Shown here in pieces: positions 23,941 to 38,200 of a stretch of 62,000 bases of DNA. How positions within the stretch are numbered: position 1 is the first letter of the stretch; each line of letters starts with the position of its first letter. The DNA comes from Phoronis australis. Taxonomy: Eukaryota; Phoronida; Phoronidae. The stretch spans positions 66,191 through 128,190 of the forward strand of contig NMRA01000153.1 in the NCBI GenBank assembly GCA_002633005.1. The letters run 5' to 3'. The notes beneath the pieces were generated by a model, which searched no databases, was not told the DNA's origin, and saw only the letters and a list, made by a program, of their open reading frames with translations. The position numbers and the translations under genes are program-made.

Positions 23941-25616
23941 TCTTTTAATTTATAGATTGTCCTAGGTTTTTATGTCTGTTGGATTCATTAAAGTAATTGA
24001 TTTGCAAATCAGCAGTAACAATAACTGAATTGGAAGCATTTTAAACTAAAAAGCAATTTTTCATACTATATAATTCAGTATCAAACAAAACATTTCAAAC
24101 AATAAATAACAGTGCACTGTACTTGTGCAGGTAATAAAAACATTGAAACTCAACTAGTGACGTGTTGCTAGACTATGTCTTTCAATACACCATACTATAA
24201 CATGACTGACCTATGGCCATTTAATCGTGTTTCTTAATGCAGACAGACAAGTGTAACTCAACAGCATGATACACTAGGAGAATCCGTTTTGGGGATTTCA
24301 CTCACGGCGTTGTTCTTGTGCACTGTGGGATAGCGCTGTCACAGATCACTTATGGACATTGGATTAATAACTTGTGTTTTCGGTAATGAGATTTTACTAC
24401 AGCGTTGGTTGGTGTTTAACTTTTGATTCAGAAACTTTCACACAAAAGATTTGCAAACCTATGCGATAATTTTGTGCATTTCGAGGCTCATTTTCAGCCT
24501 TATATTTTTGTATGATGGTTGCATAGCTGTATTCACACAAAAAGGCACATTGCAGGTGACCTGTGTTTCCCACATTTTCTTTACACGTCGCCAAGTTATC
24601 TGGGATGTCATTGGATGCTTATTGGCTGACAACCATCCCACAATGCATTTGATAAATGACCACAATGCCGTAAATGAAATCTCCCAAATTCTATCCTTGA
24701 ACATCTAATTGTGAGGCTGGATCTGTGTGTAACATTAACCTGCTGTGGCCTGAACACCACTTTTGCCTTATTTTGACTATTTACTGTGTCGTCTTCATCA
24801 ACACTACTTAAAAGCACTGCACAAACATCTGTAATTTCAATTTAAAAATGGTGACATGGAACATAAACAAATTTTTGTTAATTAGAGCCACAAACCTAAA
24901 ATGGCTGCAGTTATCTATAGTGTAAAGGTTAACTAGAGGTTCACTAGGTGCCACTAGTGAAACAATTCTGCAGATTATGCTTGTATTCAAGTAATTTTGA
25001 GGGACCACTACCACGAATGCACCTCCTTGCAGATGAAATGCTTACCGCTCTCTATTGAGAGATGTTAAAAAGAGTGATCTTCAAGAGTATCAAAAGAGGG
25101 AAGTAACTTTAACAATTCAAATACCTTTGCGAGAAAAAATCTTAGCTATGAATTGTTGGTGATTACAGTACATTCTGACATCTTTAGTCTTGATCTTATT
25201 GGCAAAGTAAGTGATTGGTTTCACTAAGGAATGAAATCACTGTATCGAACCAGGAAGTGTAAACTTGAAGCATGGAAAGATGGCTAACTGACTACAGTTG
25301 AACCGTGTTATGATGCAACAAATCTGGTTTATTAACATATACTTGGCAGAAACATTCCATTCCACAAGATTCGGGCCAGCTGTACTACATACAGATTGGT
25401 TAGAGCAAACTTTGGTTTCAACAGAGAAAGTTTTTGGAAAGATATGGGAGGGTTTGTTGTAACACACTTAGACTGTAGCTCAAAAATGTGCAAAACACAA
25501 CACTCCCAGAAATCTTTTAAAATTTTCGATTTGAAAACAACAAACTACATCAATGTTCAGAAGTAAAACTATATCAAACATATAAATGCATGAATAAGCC
25601 GTTTTCACTAAATAGC
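23941..25616. other. Convergent intergenic region between the ADAD-like and TRPV genes
   Basis: Holds the two 3' ends. Apart from the TRPV polyadenylation signal I see no gene, RNA or repeat. Short open frames near 24451-24708 exist on both strands in overlapping positions and look like chance. Confidence 0.6.
25328..25333 (-). terminator. Polyadenylation signal of the TRPV gene
   Basis: TTTATT on the plus strand (AATAAA on the coding strand), 284 bases past the TRPV stop codon at 25617. It is the first canonical signal I see on that strand after the stop. Confidence 0.5.
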
Positions 25617-26271
25617 CTAAAATTCTGTTGTGATGTTTGTCATGTCTGCAGGTGTTCTTGATCGTGAGTGTGGTGAGACAGCTCTGAGAGGAGACCGTGC
25701 CCTGGGCTGCATGTCTTGTAAATTCTGTGGCACATCGATGTACAGCTGGTGGTTGGGGGCTCGCGGTACAGGTGTTGACCTTAGCGATTGGTCATGATAC
25801 AACGCACTCACTGGTGTGTTCACCCGGGAGTTTCCAGTCCCTGAATGCACTTTCTCACTCGGAGACAATGGTCTGTTTCCTGACCCTGGAAAAGATTTCT
25901 GGGTCGGAGACAACGGTCTGTTTCCTACCCCTGAATGTGTTGGAGTCCTCGCTCTGTGCCCAGCTTCAGGAAATGGCAGTTCCATTGTTTTTGTCACTTG
26001 GTAATGGAAGAAGTTTGAGTTGTTATTGGGATATGTTGACCTGGTAGTGTCTGCGTTGTTTTCAATCATGTAAGGTTGGGGTGTGTTCGTTCGTGAGTGG
26101 CCAGGTGTGGATGCAACACTGTTAGGCTGGGTAACATCACCAAAATCAAACGCTTCATTAATATTCCACATGTTGTCCTGACTCTCGCACAACCCCTCAT
26201 CATCGCTGGGATCTGGTGCAGAGTGCTGGCACCGGATCATACGCTTAGGATCTAGACTTTTCTCTTCACAC
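25617..26271 (-). CDS. TRPV exon 17, Ser/Pro-rich cytosolic tail
   Basis: The last exon encodes 218 residues (687-904) after the TRP box. After an acidic patch ([10 protein letters not shown]) it is rich in Ser, Thr and Pro, with repeated GNRPLSP blocks at 803-809 and 818-824 and many SP/TP pairs ([24 protein letters not shown]). This fits a disordered tail phosphorylated by proline-directed kinases. The blocks reflect a ~45-bp DNA repeat. It ends TEF-stop at 25617. Confidence 0.88.
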
Positions 26272-29200
26272 CTGAAATAAACAGAAATGAGCTGCATAAA
26301 GGATTACCAAACAAGCACAAACTGTGCTTTTAAATGCATCTTTTGTGAAAATGAACAATTCAATATCTTGTGACCTGCTTATTTTCTTCCTAGAATACAT
26401 ACACGGTAAAATTTGTATCCCAAACCGAAGTTTATCAAATTACTGTATAATGTATAACACAGTGTAGCACACACTCCTGACATAGTGACAAAAGTTATTG
26501 ACAAATGGCACTTGGTCAGCCGAGTAGGGACAAGCTAAGAGTGTGTGATTTAATAAAGAGATATATAACTAAATTTAAAGGACTAGTGTGAGAACAGAGC
26601 ACAGATGTCAGTAGCTATGGGATTGAAGTTACAAAGTGTAAGTGACCATGCAGCACATTTCTTCTTAGTTCTAGTTCATGCACTCAGCCCTTCGCATGAT
26701 CTTGTAATACTCGGATAAAATATTTCAGTCAAGATGGATATGTGTTGTGCTATATTTGTAAACTTGGGAGCAGAATTAGACTTACCTTATGTACCACTCA
26801 TTAGAACTACGTCCGACCCGTGATCCGGGAACACCTGACCTCCACTTAACACAATTAGGAAGTGTTCTCTCCAGGTATAATGTCAACCTTGCAGTCTGCA
26901 ATAAATGGAGGAATCATAGTGAAGATAATATTTAGACAACTAAAACTTAAACACGCAGTACTGGGTTTAAAATGCGGCTCAACATATGACTGAGGAAGAA
27001 TTTCAATTAATATGTTCATTTGTTAGCAATATGCTGACTCGATGCGCATGTGATGTTCCTAAGTCCTGTTCATAAAGCGCTGCACACCATCGGAGTTATT
27101 TTAATGTAACGAGATAATTAACCAGCATTGGTCATTCAGAGTAACTAGTCGAAAAGTGAATTTTGATGCGGGAATGAGACAATTTGTATGAAATAATTTA
27201 CCTGTAGTTTCCAGGCAGCGCATACGTCCTTGTAGTCTGCTTTATAAGTGTGAGCCGTCATAGCAATCAGAAGGCTCATTAAGATAATAAATACGACGAA
27301 CATATAAACAATGTATAGAGCCAGGGCAAGGCCAGGGTAACTGGATTCAGTCAGGCTCTGTAACAAAACAAAAATACTTTCAGTTATGAGTTAAAACGAC
27401 AATACTACAAACATTTTTAATAAAACATTAAGGTTTCTTCAACTTTTACCATATGGTTACAGTACTTTTATCGCAGAAAGAGCCCAGTGATGGAATATCA
27501 TACTGGGACATCTCAGTATGTTAGCTAAACATCTATGCAACTAACTGGTTGTGATATTGTGAATACATATGTATACACACTGCTAAATCTGTCTAATACA
27601 TTAGACTAAAAGCTGAGTTTAACACTTATTTGAAATTAAAGCTGCCATGAACTGTATAACATAGAAAGGCATATATTATATTATTCAAAAAGTAGTTTAC
27701 CATTCTTGTTTGCCACAGAGAAATCAATGTGAAAAATCAAAATTGAAAAACACTTAAGACAAACAACATTAAACATACTTTGAGATCCTCAAGCCCAACC
27801 ACGATTTTGATCAGTGCCAACATTGTGCTGCCATAGTCTGTAAATGATGGGGGCGGTGAGGGGGTCTCTTTGAACAACAAGATGAATGCTGGAATAGTAA
27901 ATGTTATACAAAGGTAAGTATCTCTTTCAAGGTGTGATGTAAAAGGTGATGTAAAAGGTGATGTAAAAGGTGATGTCTTCACATTCATACAAATCATTTT
28001 GATGGTGAGAACACTTCAATTGCAGGATAAGCTTAGGAGGTACTACATATTTGTAGTTCCGTAGTTCTGCCCCGGCTTGTGAAACTTTTAGCAAAGAGGA
28101 ACATAATGTGCTCAATTACGTCTTCTTTTGCCGAATATACATCTGATGGTGATATGATACTAACACTTGATTGACTGCTCACTGGTTAAGTTAGAAAGAA
28201 TAATCTTATTTTAATAAAAACAACTTAAATCGACTTGACATGTTTCAGTGTCATTTATTCAAACACCATCGTCAGAAGAGAGAATATAGTGTCCACCTAC
28301 CTAGGCTCAGTAACAAGTGATGAAACACAGACACAGTCAGTTACAGGGAGTGGCAATCATGGTTCTTGAATAAATGACACCGAAACATGTCAAGTCGACT
28401 TAAAACCGTAGTTGTTTTTATTAATCTATGCTGCTACTTGCTATCATGGAGATTATCTCATTTACAGAGATCAGAATGTAACAGGGCTTGAGGAACAATT
28501 GGATTTTATTATCCCTTTGACCCCTAATTAGCATATCATGACCAAACTAAAGTTTTCTTATTAATTCACACCGCTCTTTTGTGAAGGCAGTTTACGATTA
28601 AATGAATCAAGAGAACGGATACACTATTAATAAGAGCTAAAGTCACCTAAAAATCAAAATAATAACATTTTACAAATAAACTAAACCTCTGGCATTAAGA
28701 AATATTTTCCCAACTCACCTCCACTAAATCCAACAAGTGTTGCAAAATATAAAAGCAAAAACCTGAAGAAGTCTGTCAGCAATACCTGTAAGATACAGAA
28801 ACAGTGAAAACACAAGAAGCTCATTATATTCTGATTATGTAAAGACAAATAAAATAATTTGTATACAGATAATATGATTCCCAAAAAGATATCCATCTGA
28901 ATCACCCATACTGCCACAAAGGATAGTCAGTTTGTGGCCTTTTTCTAAATTCTTAAAAAATCTCAAGTCAGATCTGCACAAATTGTACAGCTGTTATGTT
29001 TTATGTAAAAAATATAACAAAATCATTATTTACATAAAAACTCACAAGTTATTCATTCACGTGACATGACCACATCCTTACAAAAACTGTGTTCAGATCC
29101 AAACAGAGAATTACCCTTGAGGCTTCACAAATACATAAGAGAATTGTGAAAGGTCTCACACATTCTAAAATTTCTCAGAAATAATCTAGGTGCATACAAC

Positions 29201-32200
29201 ATAAAGCAATTCAAAAACATGTTGTAAAGCTCTGTGGCCTCATAGAATAAGTAAACAAAAAGGTCACAATTACACCAACATGGATACAGACAGTGTATGA
29301 CATAATCATGGTATTGTTATTAGATGTCAAGACAGAACAGAATTCCTCATAATTTGCAATCTAATCAAAGCATCATGTTCTGTTGGTCTGTCTCTGTCAT
29401 TAACAAGACACCCTGACTATTCATAATTTTACCTTTTGCAGAAGAATTTGATATGGTCCAGTGAGTTTGAAGGCCAGTCCATAATAGAGACAGTGAGTCC
29501 AGCCCAACAACAGTGTAACAGCCATGACGGCCGTCTCTCCATGAGCATTGAGCAATCTCATAACCATGAGAATGAGTACAAGTAGACAGAAGCACCAGCT
29601 GAAAAGGACATATTTCATGCTTTACTACAATCATTCATAACGTGAACAGCGTAGAAATGTCATAATTATATAAACAATAGAACAGTTGAGGCTGTGAAGG
29701 GCTAATTGTCCACATGTCTGTTTATTCAGACAAACATTTACAAAATTGTATTTTCTAAAAGAAGAAAGCCAGTAGAACTTTATTTTAGACTTTATACCAC
29801 ATTCTGCCATTAACTGGGTCACATGACCACCTCTTTTTAGTAAAATTTAGCAAAAAAGAAAGGTACATTGATAGCAACAGTATCAACAACATGGTCAAAT
29901 TGTAATGAAGATGTAAATGTTCAAGAAAAGATCTTTAAAATGCAGTTAGAATATTTTAAAATGTAATTTATTTGCTTTATGTAACATGAGAGCTTTTTAA
30001 TGAAAATTATAAAACTCCTATTTTTGATAGGCAGCCCATCATGCAAAAGTGACATTTTTTAAAAACAATTCCCAAAGCCTTTTGGAGATGAGTACATAAA
30101 GTAAAGTATCTGAAAGTTTCATAAAAATCTGATTAGACATTTTTGAGATAGATGTTCCAAAGTTAGCCAAAATTTGTAATGTTTCAGGGGTCTTTACCAA
30201 ACTTTAAGTTTGCAGTATGCATTGTCTGCAGAAAACATGAACATACTAAGCTAATGAATAGTATGTAACTTACTTTACAATATGCAAAGGCCCTGGACCT
30301 GGAGTTTGCAAATATCTCCACTTGTCATAGATAATACTGGAGACCTGTAGAGTGGAAGAGCATTTTTATCAATTTTTGATCAAATCATAAACATCCATGT
30401 TCACCATACAAGATTGTTTTGTTGTCTCCAATCATCCATAATGTTAGAGCAATGCAACAGAACACTTTGCATCAATGTGACAGTTTATAATGTATTACCC
30501 AGGGATGCGAAACAGCCACTACTATAATTTGTGCACACATAAGTTTTAACTTAATTGTTCTGTATCTCAACTAGTCAACTTTGCCTGTTAGCCATTTTGT
30601 TTCTCTCATATTTTTTCATTTTAATTGTTCATTCTCCATTGCTCACGCATCTCATTTTACTTTTTTCCACTAGATTACTGTTTCATTTTCTGTATTATAC
30701 TTTCAATTTTGTTACATTTTCCTTCATTTTATAAGTATCCATTTATTCCTGCCACAACACAAGGTGACACAACACCTGGAAACTGTTCCAGCCATGGGCA
30801 ATAGTACTTCCCCCTGTGGTTTGGCACCCCGGAGTTAGGGTTGGGTATCCGACTGACAGTACTTGTTAGTAGTCCTGCAAATTTTTTTCAATTCCTTCCT
30901 CTCACTTTGTGTGTCCCAGCGGATGGGCATGAGATGTCAAAGTGATTGGCAATGAGGTTGAATATGCAATCAAATGCACTTGATAAGTCAATGTAAATTA
31001 ATTGCGTGCAAAGCAATCAAAGTCAAACAACATGTACCAACTATAACATACAAAACAAATAACACTTACAGCTCGGAAGAGCATGTATAAAGCACCAAGA
31101 ATAGACAGCAGTTCACCAACCAGTCGCCAGTTGTCAATAGGCTGTTGGTAGAAATCCTAGAAGTTGGAACAGATAATGGAATCGGTAAACATGAGTTATG
31201 ACAAAGAGTACCATGAACACTGATACATTACATTATGCAAATACCATTCCATTCTGTTGCATGACCATCTGTACCCTACTGACCTCAATATCATTTTTTT
31301 AATTTCGACTGTAGCATGTTTTTGAATGAGCTTATTAATAAGTTATACACACAAAAGTGATATATGACTTTCATGAACATTTATTTAAACTCTGTTCTCC
31401 ACTGAAATTGTTTTAACAAATTGTTTGTACAAAAAGGGCTGTTACCAAACTCCTCAGAGTGTAATGAGTAATAGCAACAGGTTGTGTGCTCTTTTGTTCA
31501 TTTTGTTTGTTAAAGTGGGTTGTTTTTGTTAAATAAGTTGTCTGGCACCATGACGAGAACTGGCTCTCTGCAAACTATTCTGAGCTACTTTTCAGCATGC
31601 AGCTGAGATTTCCACTTGTGAAATTGGGGATGGCGCATCGTCAATAATCCAGAATTTAGAACATCGGTCTGACAATTGACAACCGCAGTGGGCAATTGAG
31701 ATTATTGCAAAAGTGACAAGGCAGGGAAGGTCCATGCAAATTCCCTGGGAATGGCCTCTCTGCATCAGCATCTGGAAGATCCAAATCTGTTAAAGTTAAA
31801 ATAAAAAAACTTACCAAAAATGTACTTTGACGCTGTGTGCTGTTGAATCTTTCTAGATTTGACGGACGGTAATAACAGACTAACGTGAATATGGTCATGT
31901 AGATAACGTACATGGCACCAAATAACAAGAACCATGGACGGAGATAGTGCCACTTGTGTTCCATCAGACCTTTGACAGGTTGGATGGTGAGCAGAGAACA
32001 ACTCTGAAAGGAGTCCAGTCAAATCCATTTTGGCATTTCAATGAGAAACATCTCTTAATAAGCCAATTAATTTTTAACCCGGTTATGTCCTATAGAATTC
32101 TGTTTTAACAGCTGTCACTCGAAACATGTTGCATAATAAACAATGTGTCACTGATTAACGCTTAAAATTTCAGTGTTAGTTAGACAGAAATCAATGCGGA

Positions 32201-35200
32201 CAAAAACATCAACATAATTGTCATCTTTTTTCATAATTTCTCTGGAAAAACAGCCTGAAGGGCCCCTTTTTATATATTTGTCTTTTCACATAAAGGAAGC
32301 AAGACAATACACCAGGTCCTTTCCATAACTAAAATCCAGTGCAATCAAACGAATACCTTTTTGTTGTGTTTACCATGGGCTATGATATGCAGTACACTCT
32401 TTTTTTCACCATAAGAGTCTATCTGATCGACATTGTAGATCACAGATGCCGTAGAACCAAAACTCCAGTGAACCTCCTTTTTCTGGTTCACCATGTGCTC
32501 GAAAAGCTGCAATTACAATTTAATGAACTGAATGCAATGACAAACAGAATTTACAATGTTTGCAATCATTTTCTGTCCTGGTACTCAGGCTAATAACACC
32601 AATGCTAAGCTAAATGCTCAACATCTGGTTTTTCAACTTTCCATTGTGTAAGAAAGCCCAGGCTCATTTGTAACACACATGCACCATGTTTTGTTAGTAG
32701 CTCATGAAAACGAATGAAATTCCAGTGGCGGATTTAGGGGGGCCCAAGGGGGCCATGGCCCGCCTAAAATTCTCCCAGATACCATTTGGCAGTTCAAGGT
32801 GCAAATTGCTGACTAGCATATGTGCGCACACCAAGGGGGGCTCGGGAAGCGAATGCACAATGCGTAGGCCTTGAACAAACTCCGTTTACCTTTTTTTTGT
32901 TTTTTTAGTGATAAGGTTCACAAAACCAAAATTCGAGACTCCTACATCCCTACATTTTAGGCTGGGCGCGTGCATGTGGCAAAATTCTGGTTATTCCTGT
33001 GCCCTGCCCCCCCCAACTCAAAATCCTGGATCCACCCCTGAATTCACTTTCCTTCAAAGTTACAGAAGCACACTGTCTGCAGTGAGCCAAATTTTCCAGA
33101 TTATTCAATTCTTTCTTGCCTGTGGGCTAACATAGAGTATATGGAACTCCATTATTCTAACAGCAGGAGCCTATTGTTTGTTTTAGTCCACGCCTTAGCT
33201 CTTCGACATTTTTGACGGCAGCAAAACAAAAACCCTTCTCGCCTAGACTGGACATTGTTATGCCATGTGACTGAGCCCTAGGGCACAGCCATGCGTGTCC
33301 GTGCAATAAAATAGTTCGCTACAGCTCACAGTAACAATGAAACAAAGTTTAAGAACGCTTAGTTAAAACTGAATTCTGTAAAATTAGATTGGTAAAGATG
33401 TTATGAACACTACTAAATTTCATTTTTATGAATCAGGTTATAAAGCATTCACAACATAAGGCCACGCATTAATCTAAGGAATCACCAGTTAAACGTTGTT
33501 CAAGTTTGCTTTTCACAAGGATATTTCGTTTAATTCTGGGTCAAAATTTTCCGTTCAAGAAAAGGCAAATCTTTATTTTTTATGAAGAATTCAATTACGT
33601 TTATGTCCAGACTGAACATTTTATGAAATCCAAGATACGCGATGGCAGGCAATTCATAGGTTAGACCATAATTAGATAAAGATCATTGCCTTTAGCAAAA
33701 CATGCCTATTGCAGTCAATGGGCACGTAATTTATGCGCATAAGAGCATCCGCTCGAAACAATGGAAGTCGAGCGGACTCTTTTCTCAGACGCTGCCCGGA
33801 ATGAACCGACTCGGAATCGATTTGAAAATCTTTGCATCAATTTATAACTTCATGCTTAAGATATCCGCCGTCTGATTTTTGTGATTTTCTACTTGCAGAC
33901 CCTGGGCATTAGTGGTTAATGGAAGATTACTTTCAGAAAATATAAACCTTTACTGGTAAATCTATTGTTTTTGGCTAAATGAACAGACGTGTCAATGAGG
34001 CCTTACATAACCTCAACGGTATCTGCTTAGCATTTTGTACATACTGTATTTATTTTTATCTCTATTCTTCGTATTAGTATTCTGTCATAATAAATGACCT
34101 TATTCGCCAACCTTGGTCTCCTTGTCATCTCTTGTAACTGAAGCTTGTTATGCATGTATTTTTCATTGCTGTCGATCGTACAGAATTCCACAGGAAAAAC
34201 GCTGAAGTTACCAAACACACACACACACACACACACACCTCCAGGTTTGCTAGGTAAGCTGCCATTTTCAGTGGTGTCAGTCCTTGGTGGTTCACTATCC
34301 TCTCCAGCTGGGTGCTCTTTGCAGGCTCCAGAGACAATACCAAATCGTAGATTTCTGTAAGAGCACAAGTAACCAAACCGGGGAAATAATTAAAATACCA
34401 TGACAAAGCAGCAGTCTGTAGATATCGAAATGAATTAGCCGTCACTTTGCCGTCTTTTGTTAAATTGTGCTTACAAACCCTGAACACCATGACACGCTTC
34501 CACGTTAAAACTTCATAGCATTCTCTGGCTGTGTTAAGATCACCCTGATGCAATGTGCACCAGGGTGTGGTGCACACAAATCAAATAGACCCATTGTGTT
34601 GCTCAGGCAGGCTACACAATGTTGCCATTCCTGTATGAAAATTAGAGGAAATAATTCTACGTATTTTTCAAGCACTTTTACTTAGGGTCACAAATTTGCC
34701 AGGATTCTGAGCTCCACCAAATTTCCCAGGGAAACTTTACTAATGACCTACATGTTTTGTTGATTAAATTAAAATTCCGAACATAATCTGTATCATAAAA
34801 CTATTGCATGGAGTCCAACCTATGCATTGTACTGCAATTTCTTGTAGAGTCAGTGTCTGTCAATAGGGGTGACATAAATTCCCAGTATTCATGAATCCTT
34901 CGGGGACACGACCAATTGTGGAATTAAAAGTTTTTTAATTAGAATGGCTTTGAGATAAGGACTTTGATGAAGAAGCCTTGAAGTTTAAGGCATTTCACAC
35001 AGTTAGTAGTTAAAAATACTGATGTTTACTTTTATAATAAATGTTCAATGCTCCTTACTTTTCGCAACTTCCTTATCTTCAATCATGGACAACAGGTGGA
35101 GTGCCGTGTTGCCATAGGAGTCTTGTGCATCCAGTGGTGCCCCATGTTGGTGCAAAAATCGAAGAACTTCCACTTGACCAGTGCAAGCAGCAAAAGACAG

Positions 35201-38200
35201 AGGATACTCTCCTGCAGAAGCAGAAAATTATCAAAGATGCATTACCTGAGGACTGGTCTGCTGGTAAATAGATGTTTCACATTCAATCAAGGTAAAATCT
35301 CGCCAATTTAGGACACGATAATGGCCAACAAGCGAAATTTTATTTTTTCATAAAAGATAAACAGCGCTAAAAAAGACAGTTCTTTAACACATATCTAACT
35401 AACATCAGACATTATTTGCAGAAATTGTGGGCTTCCACAACAATGTGAGAACATTGAAAAGATGAAAAAATACCAATTTTGGCGATTAATTTTGTCTGAA
35501 ATTTTGTGAGATTTTACTGTAGCTCAGTTGGAAGGACACAATGAACCAACAATAATCACTTAATACCAGTAAAAATATCTTGTACACCATTTTACACTTC
35601 TTAGTGATGGTTCTTAAAATCACAAACATTACTCATTATTCTGGAAAAAAATTATTGCTCAAATTAAGAAAATGTTAATGTAACCTGACTGTCTAAAGTA
35701 ATCATATGTTTCTCATGGACAAACACAACAAGGTCAGACAGTTTGGAAATCATTGTTAGGGAAATCATTATTTTTCTATTGACTTTAGAACAGCTTAACT
35801 GTGGTTAACTTTATAAATACCTTTTTCTCATGAGGTGTAAATGACTACATTCATAAGAAAAAACAGGTTATATTTGAAACAAAATCTAGAGCAGATCAAC
35901 AGTTTTCATACCATAATAAACAGAACACTTCTTCCCTTTGTGGAAGAAGGTTCCATTTGCTCTGGGGGTGACGACATCAGCACCACGTCGTACAAGCTCT
36001 TTCACCATCAGGAAGTTGTGGTTCATGATGGCAATGTGGAGAGCGGTTTCACCTAGAAAGCAATATGGAAGTAAATATCAACCTTCGTGGTTTTAAAAAA
36101 ACATGACTACTCTCTTTGTTGCCCGTTTAACTTTTCCTTGGCAGTGCATGATATAATCCTGACCCATAATGTTTACGGTTACATAGCACCCCTAAGTAAA
36201 ATATTCAAAGTTTGACCAGCTTGAGAACATCCGATGATGTCTCAGAAATGTTTGATCAGATTCATATGGAACATTCGGGCACTATACCTTGTGCGCATTC
36301 TCCAAAATTCTATAAGGAATTGATTTCAAAATGTTCCAGTTTTGCCCGAGGGGCTATAAAAACTAAGACTTTCACGAAAAATGTTGATTTGCATAAAACA
36401 AAAACTAAATGACAACTTAGAAAACAGTATTTTTGAGATTCAATCTTGAACATTTAAATCAAATAAAATTTGGAAATGTTATTGAAACCGTTGTTGTCTA
36501 ACTACAAATTTACCTTGCTCCTTTTGCTACATATCATTAACACGACATGGTCACGTAACACAATTAAAAGGAGATGCTATAAAACAGAAAATGAAATTTT
36601 ACAGGCTTACTAGTTTCTAAAATTATGTACTTTTAATGAGCTGAAATCTAAAGTTTTACAGATATTGGCTAAAATTACCAAGACTTGTCAATAGGGTTCT
36701 ACATAATCTTAAGCAGTTCACAAAAAAGTTCAATGTATGATTAAAAATTGGTAGACCTTCAAATAATGAAAATAAAGGAACTGTTAACTAATGTGACGGC
36801 AGCAAGTGATGAAGTATTTACCCAGACTCTAGTGTCAGAGTTGACAATACTGTCAGTTTAGATTTCAGATTTTGCATGTAAACCTAGTAACTGATGGATG
36901 GGTGTTCAGTGTAGCTTCGAATGTAAATATACGTAACAAAACTTTTTTATAGTTTACCTAAATCGTACACTAAGCATGACAACACTATGGAGGGTCCTGT
37001 TTGATTTAAATGACTCTGGTAGATGCCGTACGCTAAATTACGATAATTGCCAACATTTGTCAACTCTTTTCACACATCATAAAACCACTTGTTGTTAAAG
37101 GTATTAAAAAACAAATAAATAACAGGCAATGAATATATTGATGAACATGAACCAATAGGGCTTTTGTAAAGAAATGTCTACTATTGACAATTATTTGGAA
37201 CAAAGTCACTCCCCCTGCCATCAGCTGTATGTAAAGCCCAAGCACAGCAATTCTTTATGTAGTAGTAGGTGGCTTAGGATAACAAACTTTTTGACCACAT
37301 ACTCTCTCATAGTAGGTGGTAGGGATATGTGTCAACTTAGGTATTGTCCTTGTTAGTGGTGGGGGTTGACCAATACTGCTTCGGTTATTTATTTTTCATT
37401 TGACATTATCTCATGTATTCATTCTCACAGTTGGATTTTTAAGTATGCAGTGGGGACCCCCCCCCATACCCACAATACGTAGAAGAGAACCCTTGTAACT
37501 AAGCTTCATGAAAGAACTCAATGAAAGGGTACAGGAGCTTAAATTTCAATGTTTTACACAAAATTAATATGTCTACTTATCACACAAAATGACCCATGTC
37601 ACTTGATCAGTCACTCTTGCTAAATGTCAACTATTGGTAGGTTTTCTATGTAACAGGCCTCCAGCCCACATTACAAATATATAATACATAGAGAGTACAA
37701 GATTTTTCAAATCTGAATTCATTCACATCAAGGAACTCATTTCGGCGTTTCTCCGCATTAATCAAATATCTAGCAACTTTTCTCAGGACAGTTAAATCAT
37801 GAGTCTGTAAAAAATCTCCGAACACTATCTCGTCCACCTTATCGTATCTTGGTAATAGCTACCTAGGAAGACTTGGGACATAACAGGTGAGTTGATCAGA
37901 GTAAGTTCATTGTCCATCACCTTCAGCGCCACGTCATTGCTGTCATGGAGGAGGGCTATATGGAGACAGTGCTGGCCAAATGGACCTGGAAAAGCAAACA
38001 TAAAATGAGGCTCTGGAAAACCCTGCATCAGTATGAGCTTTTACAAAATTAAAGATGCGTTTTATCTCACTCGATATCAACATGCAGAACTATACGTAAT
38101 TAACCTCCAAGCATAAGTGAATAACTCATTCAAATTATTCAATCAGCATATTTGCCAAGGAGCCTGAACTCGTTTCGTTTAAGGATTTATGTAGTTGCCT

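Noticed and set aside
24397-24817. Overlapping short frames on both strands between the ADAD-like and TRPV genes
   Set aside because: Mirror frames on both strands without domains or splice context are most likely chance.
37646-37837. Frame of 63 residues just past TRPV exon 4
   Set aside because: It resembles no part of TRPV, and its frame does not connect to exon 5.
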